Shown here in pieces: positions 1 to 9,537 of a stretch of 64,000 bases of DNA. Positions within the stretch are counted from its first letter, which is position 1, and every line of letters begins with the position of its first letter. The stretch lies in the NCBI GenBank assembly GCA_015058955.1, contig SVBJ01000003.1, forward strand, positions 84,240-148,239. Reading direction: 5' to 3'. The stretch comes from Erysipelotrichaceae bacterium. Its GTDB lineage: Bacteria; Bacillota_I; Bacilli_A; Erysipelotrichales; Erysipelotrichaceae. Both the position numbers and the translations under genes were made by a program. The notes below the pieces were generated by a model. It had not been told where the DNA came from and made no database searches. It saw nothing but the letters and a program-made list of their open reading frames with translations.

Positions 1-480
1 GCCTGGTATTTCGATGGCGGTGACATTCAGCTTACCGGAGATAAGGCACTGGTCTATCTGCGTGAACTTAATCATCTGGCGAATGGACACGATGCCCGTT
101 TCAATAACATTCTGCGAGTATTCTCAGGACTGTGGGAAAAGGTAAAACCGGAAATAGATGACATCTCCTTTAAACAGGAAGATTCCATAAAGAATACGCT
201 TGTCAGTTATAAGAATAATCTCCAGAAATGCCTGAAACTTCTCGACAAAATCGAAGGAGGCGTTGCTACTGACATCGACACCCATAAGCTTATGACCTTC
301 ATCATTAAAGACATTATGTCTTCAGATGAAAAGTGGAGTTTTGAATATCAGCTGCTGAATGCTGACTACAGCAGATATCCATGTTTCAGTGCAAATGATG
401 CTGCGATGTTCTGTGGAAATCTGTATGAAGAAGAGCTGAAAACCGCAGTGCGGAAAATACATGACGTATTAGGTAACTAA
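1..480 (+). CDS. LytR-CpsA-Psr (LCP) family protein, C-terminal part (5' end off window)
   Basis: The reading frame is open from base 1 and ends at the TAA at 478-480, giving 159 residues of a larger protein; the ATG at 292 is internal and not a start. Near the N-terminal edge the stretch LTGDKALVYLRE, followed by HDARFNNILRVF, resembles the LCP signature (LxGxxALxYxR ... R...NVL) of enzymes that attach teichoic acids or capsule to peptidoglycan on the outer face of the membrane. The conserved arginines of that region are only partly recognisable, so family assignment is tentative. The catalytic N-terminal half and any membrane anchor lie outside the window. Confidence 0.6.
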   Translation, partial: AWYFDGGDIQLTGDKALVYLRELNHLANGHDARFNNILRVFSGLWEKVKPEIDDISFKQEDSIKNTLVSYKNNLQKCLKLLDKIEGGVATDIDTHKLMTFIIKDIMSSDEKWSFEYQLLNADYSRYPCFSANDAAMFCGNLYEEELKTAVRKIHDVLGN

Positions 481-486
481 ACAATT

Positions 487-514
487 AAGAGGATGATCCA
501 GATCATCCTCTTTT
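487..514 (+). terminator. Intrinsic terminator, probably bidirectional
   Basis: AAGAGGATGATC at 487-498 pairs perfectly with GATCATCCTCTT at 501-512, followed by T residues. It sits between the convergent LCP gene (ends 480) and the S41 gene (ends 544) and could serve both. Confidence 0.8.
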
Positions 515-543
515 CATATGGTTTGAATATGTATTAACTTTTA

Positions 544-1449
544 TTATTTCCTGTCAGGTTGTATTCCGATTCCAATGAACTCCGTACCATCCAGAAGCCT
601 GTATCCTACTGATACTATCTGAACTCTTCCCCCGCACTTAAGATCAATAACATATGGGCTGCCGGTCGAACCATAAGTTGCTTCACCGACAAGAACAGCT
701 CTTTTACTGCTCTTAAACATTGCTGTAAAATCTTCCGCCGCTGACATTGTTCCCTTTGATATCAATAACTCCAGCGGTCCTTCGTACATTGCCTTATGAT
801 CCCGTGATCCGTATGTATCAATGTATTCTTCGTAATTCTGGTGGTTAATCAGCTTTAAATCGTTTTTAACGCTTTCCTCATTCATGAGTCCGTCTCTGAT
901 ATACTTCTCGATTATTTTCTGGTTCATTCTGGCAACCTGACTGGCTGCAGCCATATCATTTGCCTTATGTATCTGTGTCCATTTCTGACAGCCATGGAAA
1001 ACACCTGAAATAAACAGTTCTGCAACTTTTGCAGCATAATAGGTATTTCCGCCAATGTTATCAGATACATCAATCCTCACAAGTGACACGCCTTCATTAT
1101 CGTTAAGGCATTGCTTAACAAAACCCGAATAATCATTAAAGAAATCGTGCAGAGAAATCGTCAATACGCCATCTTCTCTTTTATACGAAGGTTTTTCAGG
1201 AGGAATAAATGTCTGCTTTTCGCTGTATTTCTCTGGTGGGTAATACTTTGTATGACCATCATTCAGCTTACTGACAAACTCTTTAAGTAGTTCATGAAAT
1301 ACCTTTTCATCATCATTTGCGATCACTCTGTTCAGATATGATAAATATAATTCATCAAAATTGAAATCCAGTTTTCCAAAGTAAGGGAAAACATCTCTGG
1401 CAGTTGACCAAATCAGCGAAAGATCATACACCATGTCTGCTTTATTCAT
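544..1449 (-). CDS. S41 family peptidase-like protein
   Basis: A 301-residue protein of the tail-specific protease (S41) family, without a PDZ domain. The motif [18 protein letters not shown] and the serine-containing TMSAAEDF followed by [10 protein letters not shown] match the S41 catalytic region; the lysine of CtpA enzymes (TFGKG) is replaced by serine, as in IRBP-like members, so protease activity is not assured. No signal peptide is visible, suggesting a cytosolic protein. The ATG at 1449 has AGAGG about ten bases upstream and starts 8 bp inside the end of the macrodomain gene, implying translational coupling. A longer frame to 1584 would run deep into the macrodomain gene and is rejected. 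Confidence 0.8.
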   Translation of the reverse strand: MNKADMVYDLSLIWSTARDVFPYFGKLDFNFDELYLSYLNRVIANDDEKVFHELLKEFVSKLNDGHTKYYPPEKYSEKQTFIPPEKPSYKREDGVLTISLHDFFNDYSGFVKQCLNDNEGVSLVRIDVSDNIGGNTYYAAKVAELFISGVFHGCQKWTQIHKANDMAAASQVARMNQKIIEKYIRDGLMNEESVKNDLKLINHQNYEEYIDTYGSRDHKAMYEGPLELLISKGTMSAAEDFTAMFKSSKRAVLVGEATYGSTGSPYVIDLKCGGRVQIVSVGYRLLDGTEFIGIGIQPDRK

Positions 1450-1978
1450 ACGTTTCTTTACCTCTTTTAAAACCACTCTGTGACATATCCTGATAGATCT
1501 CATACATCCCCTGATCAAAACAGGAGAAGATGACACCAATGTCATAATCACTGTTACTTTCAACCCATTCCTTAACACTGCCAATGGCTATTTTTGCGGC
1601 TTCCTTCTTAGGATAACCATATACACCGGCTGAGATTGCCGGAAAGGCAATGCTGTGAAGGTCGTGCTTTCGGGCCAGATTCAGAGAATTGATGTAGCAG
1701 CTTCTTAATAATACCGGATCTTCGGGTGAACCTGAATAAATCGGTCCGACCGTATGAATGACATACCTGGCAGGCAGACGGTATCCTCTTGTTATTTTGG
1801 CCTCACCTGTCCTGCATCCGTTCAGAGTTCGGCATTCCCGTAACAGTTCTGGTCCGGCTGCTCTGTGAATTGCCCCGTCAACACCGCCCCCGCCCAGCAG
1901 AGAACTGTTGGCCGCATTTACTATGGCATCACAGTTAAGTCTGGTTATGTCACATATTCTTATTTCAACCTTGCTCAT
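1442..1978 (-). CDS. Macrodomain protein (MacroD/YmdB-type ADP-ribose hydrolase)
   Basis: A 178-residue single-domain macro protein. The ADP-ribose-binding signature [20 protein letters not shown] near residues 20-40, and the later [16 protein letters not shown] loop, are the hallmarks of MacroD/YmdB proteins that remove the acetyl group of O-acetyl-ADP-ribose or reverse mono-ADP-ribosylation. The ATG at 1978 has AAAGGTGG five bases upstream and was preferred over upstream in-frame starts (2002, 2053) that overlap the preceding gene. Middle gene of a three-gene operon: 13 bases after the glycosidase-domain gene, overlapping the S41 gene by 8 bp. No partner ADP-ribosyltransferase is visible nearby. 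Confidence 0.92.
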   Translation of the reverse strand: MSKVEIRICDITRLNCDAIVNAANSSLLGGGGVDGAIHRAAGPELLRECRTLNGCRTGEAKITRGYRLPARYVIHTVGPIYSGSPEDPVLLRSCYINSLNLARKHDLHSIAFPAISAGVYGYPKKEAAKIAIGSVKEWVESNSDYDIGVIFSCFDQGMYEIYQDMSQSGFKRGKETYE

Positions 1979-1991
1979 TTTTCCACCTTTT

Positions 1992-3332
1992 TTATCTGAC
2001 ATACAGTCCAACCGGAACGGCTCTTTCGATTTCACTGAAATCATCCGGGTCACGGTCTGACAGTTTGAGTTTTCTCTCGTTTTTAACTAACAGCTGGGCA
2101 CTGCCTCCCCCATCCAGGTTAATGCCGTTATACATTCCCAACTTCTCACAGATCTCAGCTGTTTCCATCAATGATGCTCCACAGCTTTCCTGGCCTTCTA
2201 CATAGCCATACTTGCCTGCTCCTTCCAGCCATACCAGCATTGGTTTGTTGTCCTTATCCGCTCCCAGAACGATTCGCGGAGCTCTGTCCTTATTATAGTT
2301 GTGCGGATACAGACTTGGCGGATAAGCCGGTGAACCGACGTTGATGATGTTATGGAAGCGGGAGATGAACTTATCCGTTTTCACGCCATTGACTATGGTA
2401 CTGTTTCCCACCTGAATGGCAAATCTGACCTTTTCCAGACCGCGGTAGATGACCTGATAACTGTGGATGTTGATCTTTTCATCCACTTTCATGACAAAGC
2501 CGCTGGCCGGTACATTGGTGTTGCCGCCTTCCTTGAGGGCAATGATATCTCTTCCGGTAATGACGATGTCAAAACCTCCAGCCGGGGTTCGACGATAATC
2601 AGGACGGCTGAAGATCCTGCAGTTTTCCCCATTACGGTAAAGACTGTTATCTATCTGGATCTCCAGGTCATTCAGGGAAATGCTGGTTATGGAAACTCTG
2701 CCCTCAGCGTCAACCATCAGTACTTCCCTGTCAAACAGCGGTGGCTGTTCAACGATACCGTTTTTTACATTCAGTCCGATTGGATTACCCAATATGTCAT
2801 AGCCTGTGGCACAGTCAAAACGGTCCATGACAAAGAAAGACGAATTGACCTTTACTCTGGCGTCAATACTGCTGTGACTCAGAAAACCGAAACCGGAGCC
2901 AACTGCCAGCACTGAAACAAACGGAAGATTGCCGTTGGCTATCTGCAGGCAGTTCTTACGGGCCAGTTCACTGTAGAGTTTCCTGGTTCTCTCATCGTTG
3001 ATGCGCACGGATCCGTCATAGTATCTGGCATATTTCCTTAAGGCCACACTGGCAGCCGTAAGTCTGTTTACCATTAAACCGTATTCCGGATCCTGCATCG
3101 GCACTTCGCTTTCCAGCACATCAGGCAGATGAAACAGGATGCTTTTGCCAAACAGATTGCCGTATTTCTTCGCAAAGACATTTTTATAGAAAGTTCCCAG
3201 ATTCACAAATGCTTCTTCACTGTATTCCGGATGCAGAAAAAACAGATCATCCCAGCTGTCCCATCTGACAACCTGGACCCTCTGTATTTCCCGGGAACCG
3301 GAATAACTCAGTGTCTTCAGTATTGATTTCAT
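1992..3332 (-). CDS. Phosphodiester glycosidase (NAGPA/DUF2233) domain protein
   Basis: A 446-residue protein whose C-terminal half carries the NAGPA-type domain named after human N-acetylglucosamine-1-phosphodiester alpha-N-acetylglucosaminidase. The strongest signature is [15 protein letters not shown] near residues 405-420, with [14 protein letters not shown] just before it and [21 protein letters not shown] earlier. Known members cleave sugar-phosphodiester bonds, usually in exported proteins; here no signal peptide is visible, so location is uncertain. The N-terminal ~150 residues are not recognised. First gene of an operon with a macrodomain protein and an S41 peptidase; the region 3333-3426 separates it from the divergent MFS gene and must hold both promoters. 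Confidence 0.82.
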   Translation of the reverse strand: MKSILKTLSYSGSREIQRVQVVRWDSWDDLFFLHPEYSEEAFVNLGTFYKNVFAKKYGNLFGKSILFHLPDVLESEVPMQDPEYGLMVNRLTAASVALRKYARYYDGSVRINDERTRKLYSELARKNCLQIANGNLPFVSVLAVGSGFGFLSHSSIDARVKVNSSFFVMDRFDCATGYDILGNPIGLNVKNGIVEQPPLFDREVLMVDAEGRVSITSISLNDLEIQIDNSLYRNGENCRIFSRPDYRRTPAGGFDIVITGRDIIALKEGGNTNVPASGFVMKVDEKINIHSYQVIYRGLEKVRFAIQVGNSTIVNGVKTDKFISRFHNIINVGSPAYPPSLYPHNYNKDRAPRIVLGADKDNKPMLVWLEGAGKYGYVEGQESCGASLMETAEICEKLGMYNGINLDGGGSAQLLVKNERKLKLSDRDPDDFSEIERAVPVGLYVR

Positions 3333-3426
3333 GCTCTTATTTTATCACATGCGTGTTCTATTTTTATTTTTATGATAAAATAAATTAGTGATTCACAAAT
3401 AAATATAATTTTGAAAAGGAGAATTT

Positions 3427-4698
3427 ATGTTTAAAGGGTTAACTAAAGAAGAAAAGTCATGGGTACTGTATGACGTCGGTAACTCTGCTTTTACCATGCT
3501 GGCCTGCTCACTGATTCCTATCTGGTTTAAGGAACTGGCCATCGGTACCGGACGGGGTCAGATCGATGCTGGCACTGCTACCGGTGTCTATGCCACATCC
3601 ATCGCCATCGTTACGGTCATTGTAGCCTTGATCGGACCGGTCTGCGGCGCCATTGCTGACCACAAGGACAGAAAGAAGCTCTTCTTCACAACTGCTGTCG
3701 CTCTCGGCGTTGCCGGCTGCATCATCAACGGCTTCGCTGCCAGCTGGGTTGCCTTCATCGTCATTTATGTACTGACAAAGATATTCTATTCAGCATCTCT
3801 GACATTCTATGATTCCATGCTTAACGACGTAACCACGGAGGAAAGAATGGACGAAGTATCATCCTACGGCTATGCCTGGGGTTACATCGGTTCCTGCATT
3901 CCATTCCTGGTTGCCATGGTTGCCTACATCCTCTCTGGCGGCTTAAAGCCTGATCTGATGCTGTTTTCACCGGCAGTCGGTAAGTTCATCGGCTTTGCCG
4001 TAACGGGCATCTGGTGGTTCCTGGTAACCGTACCGCTGATCAAGAACTACAAGCAGCACAACTATGTTGAAGCTGAAAAAGGTGAAGTCAGCAAGGTCTT
4101 TGCCAAGATCGGTGCTACCTTAAAGAGAATCTTCACCAAGGACAAGAAGGTATTCCTGTTCTTACTGGCATTCTTCCTGTACATTGACGGTGTCGGAACT
4201 ATCATCGATAACTGCATCAACATCGGTACTGACCTAGGTCTGCCAACTGTCGGACAGGTTGTCTTCCTGCTGGCTACTCAGGTCGTTGCCTTTGGCGGTT
4301 CCCTGGTATTTGCCAGACTGTCAAAGAAGTATGATACCGTTACTCTGATCCTGATCTGCATTGTCGGTTACTTCTGCGTATGCATCTATGCCTTATTCCT
4401 GCATACCTTAACTGACTTCGCGATCCTGGCCTTTGGTGTCGGCTGCTTCCAGGGTTCAATTCAGTCTCTGTCAAGAAGCTACTTCTCCAAGATCATTCCA
4501 GCTGAGAACTCCGGCGAATATTTCGGCATTTATGACATCTTCTCAAAGGGTGCTTCATTCCTCGGTTCTGCCGTAATCGCAGCAGTCAAGTTCATGGGCG
4601 GATCAATCAACATCGCCGTTGCCCTGCTTTCCATCTTCTTCGCCCTGGGCTTCATCTTCCTGAAGCTCTCTGACAAGCAGAAAGCCATGAACAGGTAA
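3427..4698 (+). CDS. UMF1-type MFS transporter
   Basis: A 423-residue integral membrane protein with about 12 hydrophobic segments. The N-terminal motif SWVLYDVGNSAFTMLACSLIP and the IADHKDRKK loop between helices 2 and 3 match the UMF1 (unknown major facilitator, Atg22-like) family; substrates in bacteria are not established. AAGGAG lies five bases upstream of the ATG, preceded by an AT-rich divergent promoter region. It is followed by its own terminator, so it is probably monocistronic although the flavoenzyme gene lies downstream on the same strand. Confidence 0.88.
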   Translation: MFKGLTKEEKSWVLYDVGNSAFTMLACSLIPIWFKELAIGTGRGQIDAGTATGVYATSIAIVTVIVALIGPVCGAIADHKDRKKLFFTTAVALGVAGCIINGFAASWVAFIVIYVLTKIFYSASLTFYDSMLNDVTTEERMDEVSSYGYAWGYIGSCIPFLVAMVAYILSGGLKPDLMLFSPAVGKFIGFAVTGIWWFLVTVPLIKNYKQHNYVEAEKGEVSKVFAKIGATLKRIFTKDKKVFLFLLAFFLYIDGVGTIIDNCINIGTDLGLPTVGQVVFLLATQVVAFGGSLVFARLSKKYDTVTLILICIVGYFCVCIYALFLHTLTDFAILAFGVGCFQGSIQSLSRSYFSKIIPAENSGEYFGIYDIFSKGASFLGSAVIAAVKFMGGSINIAVALLSIFFALGFIFLKLSDKQKAMNR

Positions 4699-4723
4699 TT
4701 CATTTAAACACGAATTATATAAT

Positions 4724-4758
4724 AAGGTCTGTTTCCTGTTAAAGAAAACAGATCTTTT
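4724..4758 (+). terminator. Intrinsic terminator after the MFS gene
   Basis: AAGGTCTGTTT (4724-4734) pairs with AAACAGATCTT (4746-4756) with one G-U pair, followed by TTTATT. Confidence 0.7.
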
Positions 4759-4833
4759 ATTATGATTGAGGGTGTCTCTGTTTATGCCGGAGATTACATC
4801 ATATATACTGTAATTAAGGAGAATAAACATAAT

Positions 4834-6888
4834 ATGAAACAGGAGTACGAAGTTTTACTGACACCATGGAAGATCGGTAACCTTGAAATCAAGAACCGCA
4901 TCGTCATGGCGCCAATGGGAGGTACAAACATATTCGGCTGGACAGAACCAAGTCATTTTGACAAGGAGGCTGCCAAGCTGTTAAAGACCGTAGCAGAAAA
5001 TAACTGCGGGCTGATTTTCCCGGGTGTTGCCACCGTCAGAGACATCATCGGCAATGCCTGGCTTTATCAGCGCAAAGCCAAGTTCAAACAGCTGAAGAAA
5101 TTCATGGAAGAGATCCATAAGACCGGAGCCAAAATGTTCATTCAGATGTCAGCCGGTTGCGGACGCTCTTTTGCCCTGAATGACCTGATGGTAGATCTGC
5201 TTAAAAACAAGGCCCTGGGAACCATTGCCAAACCTATACTGGACCCGGAATACAATTCACTGGCTCCAAGTGCCACACCTAACAGATGGGCTGACGGCAT
5301 CATTTCCAAGGAGATCACCAAGGAACAGATTCAGGAAATAATCTATGCCTTCGGTGAAACAGCCAGACTGTGCAAAGAAGCCGGTGTAGACGGTGTGGAG
5401 GTGCACGCTGTCCATGAAGGCTACCTGATTGACCAGTTTACCCTGCCATATGTCAACAGCCGTACGGATGAATACGGCGGTTCATTTGAAAACAGATACC
5501 GTTTCCCGGTGGAAATCGTTAAGGAAATAAAGAAGAAATGCGGAGATGACTTCCCGGTATCAGTACGCTACAGCGTCACTTCCAAGACCAAGGGTTTCAG
5601 AGAAGGCGCCCTACCGGGTGAAGAATTCGTGGAAGTCGGCCGTACCATGGAAGAATCCGAAAAGGCCGCCAGATATCTGCAGGATGCCGGTTATGACATG
5701 CTAAGCTGCGATAACGGAACCTATGATGCCTGGTATTGGGCTCATCCGCCGGTATACATGCCGGAAAACTGCAACCTCGAAGATGTCAGCCACATAAAGA
5801 AGTTTGTCGACATTCCGGTGATCTGCGCCGGCAGAATGACCCTGGAAGCCGGCAGTGAAGCCATCAGAAACAATGAAATTGATGCGATAGGCATCGGCCG
5901 TCAGTTTCTGACTGACCCAACCTGGTTCACCAAGGTAATTGAAGATCGAGAAGAAGACATAAAGCCATGCATTGCCTGTCAGAGTGCCTGCCTTACCATG
6001 TCAAAATCCAACGGTACCAATAACTCCCAGAGCATGGACGATGCCACCAACATGTGCCGCTGTGCCCTGAACCCGGAAGTTATGCAGTCAAAGAGATTCC
6101 ATATCACGGAAGCAGCCGTAAAGAAAAACGTCGCCATCATCGGCGGAGGTATCGGAGGAATGGAAGCTGCCCTGGTATTAAAGAAGCGTGGTCACACTCC
6201 GATCATCTATGAAAAATCAGATAAGCTTGGCGGTGTCTTCAATGCTGCTGCAGCCCCTGATTTCAAGAAACACGACAAGATGCTGCTGGACTGGTATAAG
6301 ACCCAGCTGAAGAAGGAAAACATCAGCGTTGTCTACAACACCGAGATCAAGGATGTAAAAGACATCATCGCTGATGCCTACATCGTCGCAACCGGTGCCA
6401 GAGCCAAGAAGCTGGCCATTCCGGGAGCAGATAAAACCATAGAGGCAACCGATTACCTTTTAGGCAACGGTGAAGTTGGCGATAACGTAGTCATCATCGG
6501 CGGAGGACTGACCGGCTGCGAGATCGCCTATGATCTGCAGAGAAAAGGCAGACATCCGGTCATCGTGGAAATGCAGAATGACCTGATCACTACCCCTAAC
6601 CTGTGTCTGGCCAACTCTTCATACTTAAGAGACTACTTCAAGGCCTACAAGGTTCCGGTATATCTGGAAGCCAGAACAAAGGAAGTCAGAAATGACTGCG
6701 TGGTCATTACCGATAAAGAAGGCAAGGAAACTGAAATACCTTGTGACAGCGTCATCCTGTCCGTCGGTTACAATCCAGCCCCATTAGCCAAAGCTGAAAA
6801 GAATGTCTACCTTGTTGGCGATGCCTCCAAGGTGGGAAATCTGCGTTCAGCGATCTGGGGTGCCTGGAAAGCCGCAATGTCCATTTAG
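4834..6888 (+). CDS. NADH:flavin oxidoreductase, Old Yellow Enzyme / 2,4-dienoyl-CoA reductase (FadH, BaiCD/BaiH) type
   Basis: A 684-residue three-part flavoprotein. Residues 1-~370 form an OYE TIM barrel (PWKIGNLEIKNRIVMAPMGG at the start; VEVHAVHEGYLIDQFTLPY with the active-site region). Then a 4Fe-4S cysteine cluster, CIACQSAC followed by CRCALNP. The C-terminal part has two dinucleotide-binding motifs, VAIIGGGIGGMEAA and VVIIGGGLTGCEIA. Family members reduce enoyl double bonds (dienoyl-CoA, bile-acid intermediates); the substrate here is unknown. The spacing between the third and last cluster cysteine is about 23 residues instead of about 11 in FadH-like proteins, an insertion rich in N and S. 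The ATG at 4834 has AAGGAG upstream; the upstream ATG at 4762 lies in the preceding terminator and is rejected. Confidence 0.9.
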   Translation: MKQEYEVLLTPWKIGNLEIKNRIVMAPMGGTNIFGWTEPSHFDKEAAKLLKTVAENNCGLIFPGVATVRDIIGNAWLYQRKAKFKQLKKFMEEIHKTGAKMFIQMSAGCGRSFALNDLMVDLLKNKALGTIAKPILDPEYNSLAPSATPNRWADGIISKEITKEQIQEIIYAFGETARLCKEAGVDGVEVHAVHEGYLIDQFTLPYVNSRTDEYGGSFENRYRFPVEIVKEIKKKCGDDFPVSVRYSVTSKTKGFREGALPGEEFVEVGRTMEESEKAARYLQDAGYDMLSCDNGTYDAWYWAHPPVYMPENCNLEDVSHIKKFVDIPVICAGRMTLEAGSEAIRNNEIDAIGIGRQFLTDPTWFTKVIEDREEDIKPCIACQSACLTMSKSNGTNNSQSMDDATNMCRCALNPEVMQSKRFHITEAAVKKNVAIIGGGIGGMEAALVLKKRGHTPIIYEKSDKLGGVFNAAAAPDFKKHDKMLLDWYKTQLKKENISVVYNTEIKDVKDIIADAYIVATGARAKKLAIPGADKTIEATDYLLGNGEVGDNVVIIGGGLTGCEIAYDLQRKGRHPVIVEMQNDLITTPNLCLANSSYLRDYFKAYKVPVYLEARTKEVRNDCVVITDKEGKETEIPCDSVILSVGYNPAPLAKAEKNVYLVGDASKVGNLRSAIWGAWKAAMSI

Positions 6889-6895
6889 CCATAAG

Positions 6896-6927
6896 AAATC
6901 ACCAGCTCAAACTGGTGATTTTTTTCT
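6896..6927 (+). terminator. Intrinsic terminator
   Basis: AAATCACCAG (6896-6905) and CTGGTGATTT (6912-6921) form a ten-pair stem with a six-base loop and a long T tract. It separates the plus-strand flavoenzyme from the convergent sucD end at 6937. Confidence 0.9.
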
Positions 6928-6936
6928 TTTGTTATC

Positions 6937-7836
6937 TTACAGGCAATCCTGCAGGATCCCTCTTATTTCCAGGGCCTGCTTCATAGCTTCACCGATCTTA
7001 TCCGGAGTTTCGGCAACCACAACTCCCGCATCTCTTAAAGCCTGTTTCTTCCCTTCTGCGGTTCCGGTATTACCGGAAATGATGGCACCGGCATGTCCCA
7101 TTCTTTTACCGGCTGGGGCGGATGAACCGGAAACAAAAGCCGCAACCGGCTTGCTGAAGCGGCCGGTTTTTATCATCTCAGCAGCTTTTTCCTCTTCATC
7201 ACCGCCGATCTCACCGACCAGCAGAACCCCATAGGTATCTTCATCAGCTTCAAACCGTTTCAGGGCATCTTCAAAGGCAAAGCACTTTACCGGATCCCCT
7301 CCTATGCCCAGGCAGGTACTCTGTCCAATGCCCAGGGCTGTCAGCTGGGCTGCTGATTCATAAGTGAGGGTACCTGATTTGGAGACAACACCAATGTGCC
7401 CTTTCTTATGAATGTATCCCGGCATGATGCCGATCTTGCACTGTTCAACGCTGGTTAATCCCGGACAGTTAGGTCCGATCAGAACCGTATCGGTTCCCTT
7501 CAGAAAATCCCTGACCCTTAACATGTCCAGTACCGGAATTCCCTCAGTTATGCAGACAACCAGCTTAATGCCGGCTTCAGCTGCTTCGATGATTGAATCA
7601 GCCGCAAACTTCGGAGGCACGAATATCACTGAGGCATTGGCATCAGTTTTTTCTCTGGCTTCCCTGACAGTATTGAATACCGGAACATCCAGCATGCTCT
7701 GTCCGCCCTTTCCCGGGGTGACACCGCCAACCACTTTGGTTCCGTATTCCAGCATCTTTTCCGTATGCAGTCTGCCCTGGGATCCGGTGATGCCCTGAAC
7801 GATGACTCTGGTATCAGAATTAATCAGAATGTTCAT
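6937..7836 (-). CDS. sucD: Succinyl-CoA synthetase (ADP/GDP-forming), alpha subunit
   Basis: A 299-residue alpha subunit. It begins with the CoA-binding Rossmann region ([20 protein letters not shown]), has [11 protein letters not shown] and ends with the phospho-histidine loop [17 protein letters not shown], where His is the transient phosphate carrier. With SucC it converts succinyl-CoA plus phosphate to succinate with formation of ATP or GTP. The ATG at 7836 overlaps the sucC stop as ATGA and has AAGGAGG upstream; a longer frame to 7869 lies inside sucC and is rejected. Last gene of the korDABC-sucCD operon. Confidence 0.96.
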   Translation of the reverse strand: MNILINSDTRVIVQGITGSQGRLHTEKMLEYGTKVVGGVTPGKGGQSMLDVPVFNTVREAREKTDANASVIFVPPKFAADSIIEAAEAGIKLVVCITEGIPVLDMLRVRDFLKGTDTVLIGPNCPGLTSVEQCKIGIMPGYIHKKGHIGVVSKSGTLTYESAAQLTALGIGQSTCLGIGGDPVKCFAFEDALKRFEADEDTYGVLLVGEIGGDEEEKAAEMIKTGRFSKPVAAFVSGSSAPAGKRMGHAGAIISGNTGTAEGKKQALRDAGVVVAETPDKIGEAMKQALEIRGILQDCL

Positions 7837-8999
7837 GTCCGGACCTCCTTTCCAACATAATCCGCACAATAGCGGGCTGCTTCTCCCAGTGAATTTGCGG
7901 AAACGATCTTCAGTCCTGAAGCAGTAATTATTTCTCTGGCCATTTCCATGTTTGTCCCTTCAAATCTGACAACTACCGGTACTTTCAGTTCCGTGACCTT
8001 AACTGCCTCAATGATCCCCTGGGCAATGACATCACACTTGACGATGCCGCCGAAGATGTTGACCAGTATGATCCTTACTTCCGGATCAGACATTATTATC
8101 TCAAAGGCCTTGGTAACTCGCTCAACGGTAGCCGTACCGCCGACATCCAGGAAGTTTGCCGGTCTGGCACCCAATGAACGGATCATGTCCATGGTAGCCA
8201 TGGCCAGTCCGGCCCCATTTACCATGCAGCCGATGTTACCGCCAATTGATATGTAGCTCAATCCCCGCTGCTTGGCCTGTATCTCATATGGATCTTCTTC
8301 ATTAAGATCTCTCATCTCCTCGATTTCCGGATGACGGTACAGGGCATTATCATCAAAGTTTATCTTGGCATCTACGGCCTGATAGCTTCCATCAGTCAGT
8401 AAAGCCAGCGGATTGATTTCTACCAGTGAACAGTCCTTCTCAACAAACAGTCTGACCATGCCATTGATAATACCGGCCAGCTCTCCGGAATAAGGTAAAC
8501 CCATCTTATCCAGGAAGTATCTGACATGATAATCCTTAAGTCCAGTGGTCAGTGAAAAAGCTGTCTTTATTATCCTTTCTGGAGCACTCCGGGCAATCTC
8601 TTCGATCTCTACACCGCCATCCCGGCATCCTAAAAGAACGATCTGACCTGCCCGGCGGTCAACGGAAACCGCCACATAATACTCTTCCTTAATGTCAGCC
8701 GCTTCCGTTATCAGTAATTTATGAACAGTCTTGCCTTTAGGTCCCGTCTGTCTGGTCACCAGAACCTTGCCGAACAGTTCACCGGAATAAGTCCTGACTT
8801 CTTCCAGAGTATCGGCCTTCCTTATTCCGCCAGCCTTGCCACGGCCGCCGGAGTGAACCTGAGCCTTCAGTATGTATGGCGGATTGATTCCGGAAGCGAT
8901 CTCAGCTGCTTGTTCGACAGTCTCAGCCATGCCGCCAACAGATACCGGTATGCCATACTGCTTAAACAGCTGTTTGGCCTGATATTCGTGTATGTTCAT
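7833..8999 (-). CDS. sucC: Succinyl-CoA synthetase, beta subunit
   Basis: A 388-residue ATP-grasp subunit that binds the nucleotide. It starts with [19 protein letters not shown], contains [14 protein letters not shown] in the nucleotide-binding part and the [16 protein letters not shown] region of the beta-subunit core. One base separates its ATG from the korC stop, and its GGGAGG site overlaps that stop, so it is translated in step with the oxidoreductase genes. Placement directly after korDABC argues that its substrate is the acyl-CoA made by that enzyme, giving substrate-level phosphorylation. Confidence 0.96.
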   Translation of the reverse strand: MNIHEYQAKQLFKQYGIPVSVGGMAETVEQAAEIASGINPPYILKAQVHSGGRGKAGGIRKADTLEEVRTYSGELFGKVLVTRQTGPKGKTVHKLLITEAADIKEEYYVAVSVDRRAGQIVLLGCRDGGVEIEEIARSAPERIIKTAFSLTTGLKDYHVRYFLDKMGLPYSGELAGIINGMVRLFVEKDCSLVEINPLALLTDGSYQAVDAKINFDDNALYRHPEIEEMRDLNEEDPYEIQAKQRGLSYISIGGNIGCMVNGAGLAMATMDMIRSLGARPANFLDVGGTATVERVTKAFEIIMSDPEVRIILVNIFGGIVKCDVIAQGIIEAVKVTELKVPVVVRFEGTNMEMAREIITASGLKIVSANSLGEAARYCADYVGKEVRT

Positions 9000-9000
9000 C

Positions 9001-9537
9001 TTAACCTCCCAGATCCATCATGTTTCCGGCATTAAGTGCCTTCAGATTGATCTCTTCCGTTCCCTTAGGAATCCTGTTTCTGACTGTTTCCGTCAGCTGT
9101 TCAAAGGAACAGATGCCTAAGATCCTGTTAACAACTCCCACAGCGACAATGTTGGCCGTCACTGATCTGCCAATCTCATATTCAGCAGTATCGAGGATCG
9201 GAAGATGATAAAGTTTATATTTCTCTGCATTCTGCGGAACCTGTACTCTTGAGTCAAGTACAACCACAGCGTTTTCCTTCAGGTTTCTGACATACTTGTC
9301 AGCTGCCTTCTGCGTCAGCGCCAGCACAAAATCCGGTTCACTTACTTCAGGATAGGAGATCTTTCCCTCAGAGATGACTGCTTCAGCCTTGCAGGCTCCC
9401 CCTCTGGCTTCCGGACCGTAACTCTGGGTCTGACAGGCATATTTCCCGGCATTTACTGCCGCCTCTGCCAGAATGACAGAAGCCAGAATGACACCCTGCC
9501 CGCCGGTTCCGGCCAGGCGTATTTCCGTTCTCTTCAT
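9001..9537 (-). CDS. korC: 2-oxoacid:ferredoxin oxidoreductase, gamma subunit
   Basis: A 178-residue gamma subunit. The N-terminus RLAGTGGQGVILASVILAEAA and the QSYGPEARGGACKAEAVIS stretch are the family signatures for the CoA-proximal domain. Its ATG abuts the korB stop directly and has AGGTGG seven bases upstream. Specificity for 2-oxoglutarate over branched or other oxoacids is inferred from the following sucCD genes, not from residues seen here. Confidence 0.92.
   Translation of the reverse strand: MKRTEIRLAGTGGQGVILASVILAEAAVNAGKYACQTQSYGPEARGGACKAEAVISEGKISYPEVSEPDFVLALTQKAADKYVRNLKENAVVVLDSRVQVPQNAEKYKLYHLPILDTAEYEIGRSVTANIVAVGVVNRILGICSFEQLTETVRNRIPKGTEEINLKALNAGNMMDLGG

Noticed and set aside
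2352..2915. A 187-residue open frame opposite the phosphodiester-glycosidase gene, and similar frames opposite other genes
   Set aside because: They lie fully on the other strand of well-supported genes, with no ribosome sites and no recognisable domains.
4762..4833. Longer start for the OYE-like flavoenzyme (ATG at 4762)
   Set aside because: This ATG lies just past the MFS terminator, has no ribosome site, and the next ATG at 4834 has AAGGAG and begins the conserved barrel sequence.
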